This document shows positions 5,079 to 6,487 of a stretch of 6,487 bases of DNA, in pieces. The notes beneath the pieces are model-generated. The model worked only from the letters and a program-made list of their open reading frames with translations, was not told the DNA's origin and searched no databases. The translations under genes and the position numbers were made by a program. Source of the stretch: DATDFB01 sp036522835 (GTDB lineage Bacteria > Acidobacteriota > Thermoanaerobaculia > Gp7-AA8); assembly GCA_036522835.1 (NCBI GenBank), contig DATDFB010000019.1, forward strand, positions 1 to 6,487, read 5' to 3'. Positions within the stretch are counted from its first letter, which is position 1. Each line of letters starts with the position of its first letter.

Positions 5079-5203
5079 AACACCTCTGCGGAGAGAGGTG
5101 ATCAGTCAATCGTCAAAGGAGCGAGAGGGTTTCCTGAGTCACCTCGAGTTCGTGCATCAATCACGGCCGAGGACTAGTTCGGAAAGCGTGCCAACCAACG
5201 GAG
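5079..5203 (-). other. Intergenic region between lepA and the first paralog
   Basis: 125 bases. Apart from the inverted repeat next to the start codon (5081-5100), no Rho-independent terminator for lepA and no complete sigma70 promoter was found. On the minus strand a TTGACG occurs about 30 bases before the ATG, but no -10 box follows at the right distance. Read-through from lepA remains possible. Confidence 0.4.
5081..5100 (-). promoter_or_regulatory. Inverted repeat covering the ribosome binding site
   Basis: CACCTCT (5081-5087) and AGAGGTG (5094-5100) are perfect inverse arms around six bases, two bases upstream of the ATG at 5078. In the minus-strand mRNA the 3' arm is AGAGGTG, the probable Shine-Dalgarno, and it would be paired in a seven-bp stem. 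This suggests translational control or a protein-binding operator. Confidence 0.55.

Positions 5204-6487
<1,284 letters not shown>

Noticed and set aside
5179..5194. Sigma54-like site (TTGGCACGCTTTCCGA on the minus strand)
   Set aside because: The -24 GG is present but the -12 element lacks the required GC, so it does not meet the consensus.

Overview
The window is GC-rich (about two thirds GC by eye) and comes from a bacterial chromosome. It carries the 3' part of lepA, a serine-kinase/STAS partner-switching pair and several exported proteins of no named family. The base composition, the RsbW-like kinase plus STAS pair and the secreted gluzincin-like protein would fit an Acidobacteriota-like or similar GC-rich environmental Gram-negative lineage. 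This is inference only: no rRNA or other decisive marker is present. There are no tRNA or rRNA genes, CRISPR array, insertion sequence or attachment site.

Left block (1 to 2830, all minus strand, read right to left). It begins with a secreted HELTH zinc metalloprotease (2830 to 1664). An unknown 92-residue acidic protein (1667 to 1389) follows, and its ATG overlaps the protease stop as ATGA. Next is a coiled-coil protein with a C-terminal winged helix (about 1359 to 796), then an HlyD-type membrane-fusion/efflux adaptor running off the left edge. The tight spacing suggests one operon joining an exported protease, a DNA-binding-like coiled-coil protein and a transport adaptor. The most unusual feature is a degenerate 21-bp tandem array (about 1228 to 1395). 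It encodes seven-residue repeats that run directly into the coiled coil of the winged-helix protein.

Centre (2870 to 3735, plus strand). A sigma70-like promoter (TTGCAG, 17 bp, TAGAAT) drives an RsbW/SpoIIAB-type serine kinase (2912 to 3367) and a SpoIIAA-type STAS anti-anti-sigma factor (3400 to 3735). The first ATG of the kinase frame lies inside the -10 box, so the second ATG, with a very short leader, is the likelier start. The kinase gene diverges from the protease operon across 81 bp.

Right block (3739 to 6487, minus strand). lepA (translation factor EF4, truncated by the window edge) is followed by two tandem paralogous exported proteins (5078 to 4443 and 4386 to 3739). One has an ordinary signal peptide and the other a lipobox. 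An inverted repeat covers the likely ribosome binding site of the first paralog. The STAS gene and the second paralog converge with only three bases between their stop codons.

I see no complete, clearly new multi-gene system. The best leads are the repeat-encoded coiled-coil/winged-helix protein with its operon neighbours, the paralogous lipoprotein/periplasmic pair, and the missing conventional start of the HlyD-like gene.
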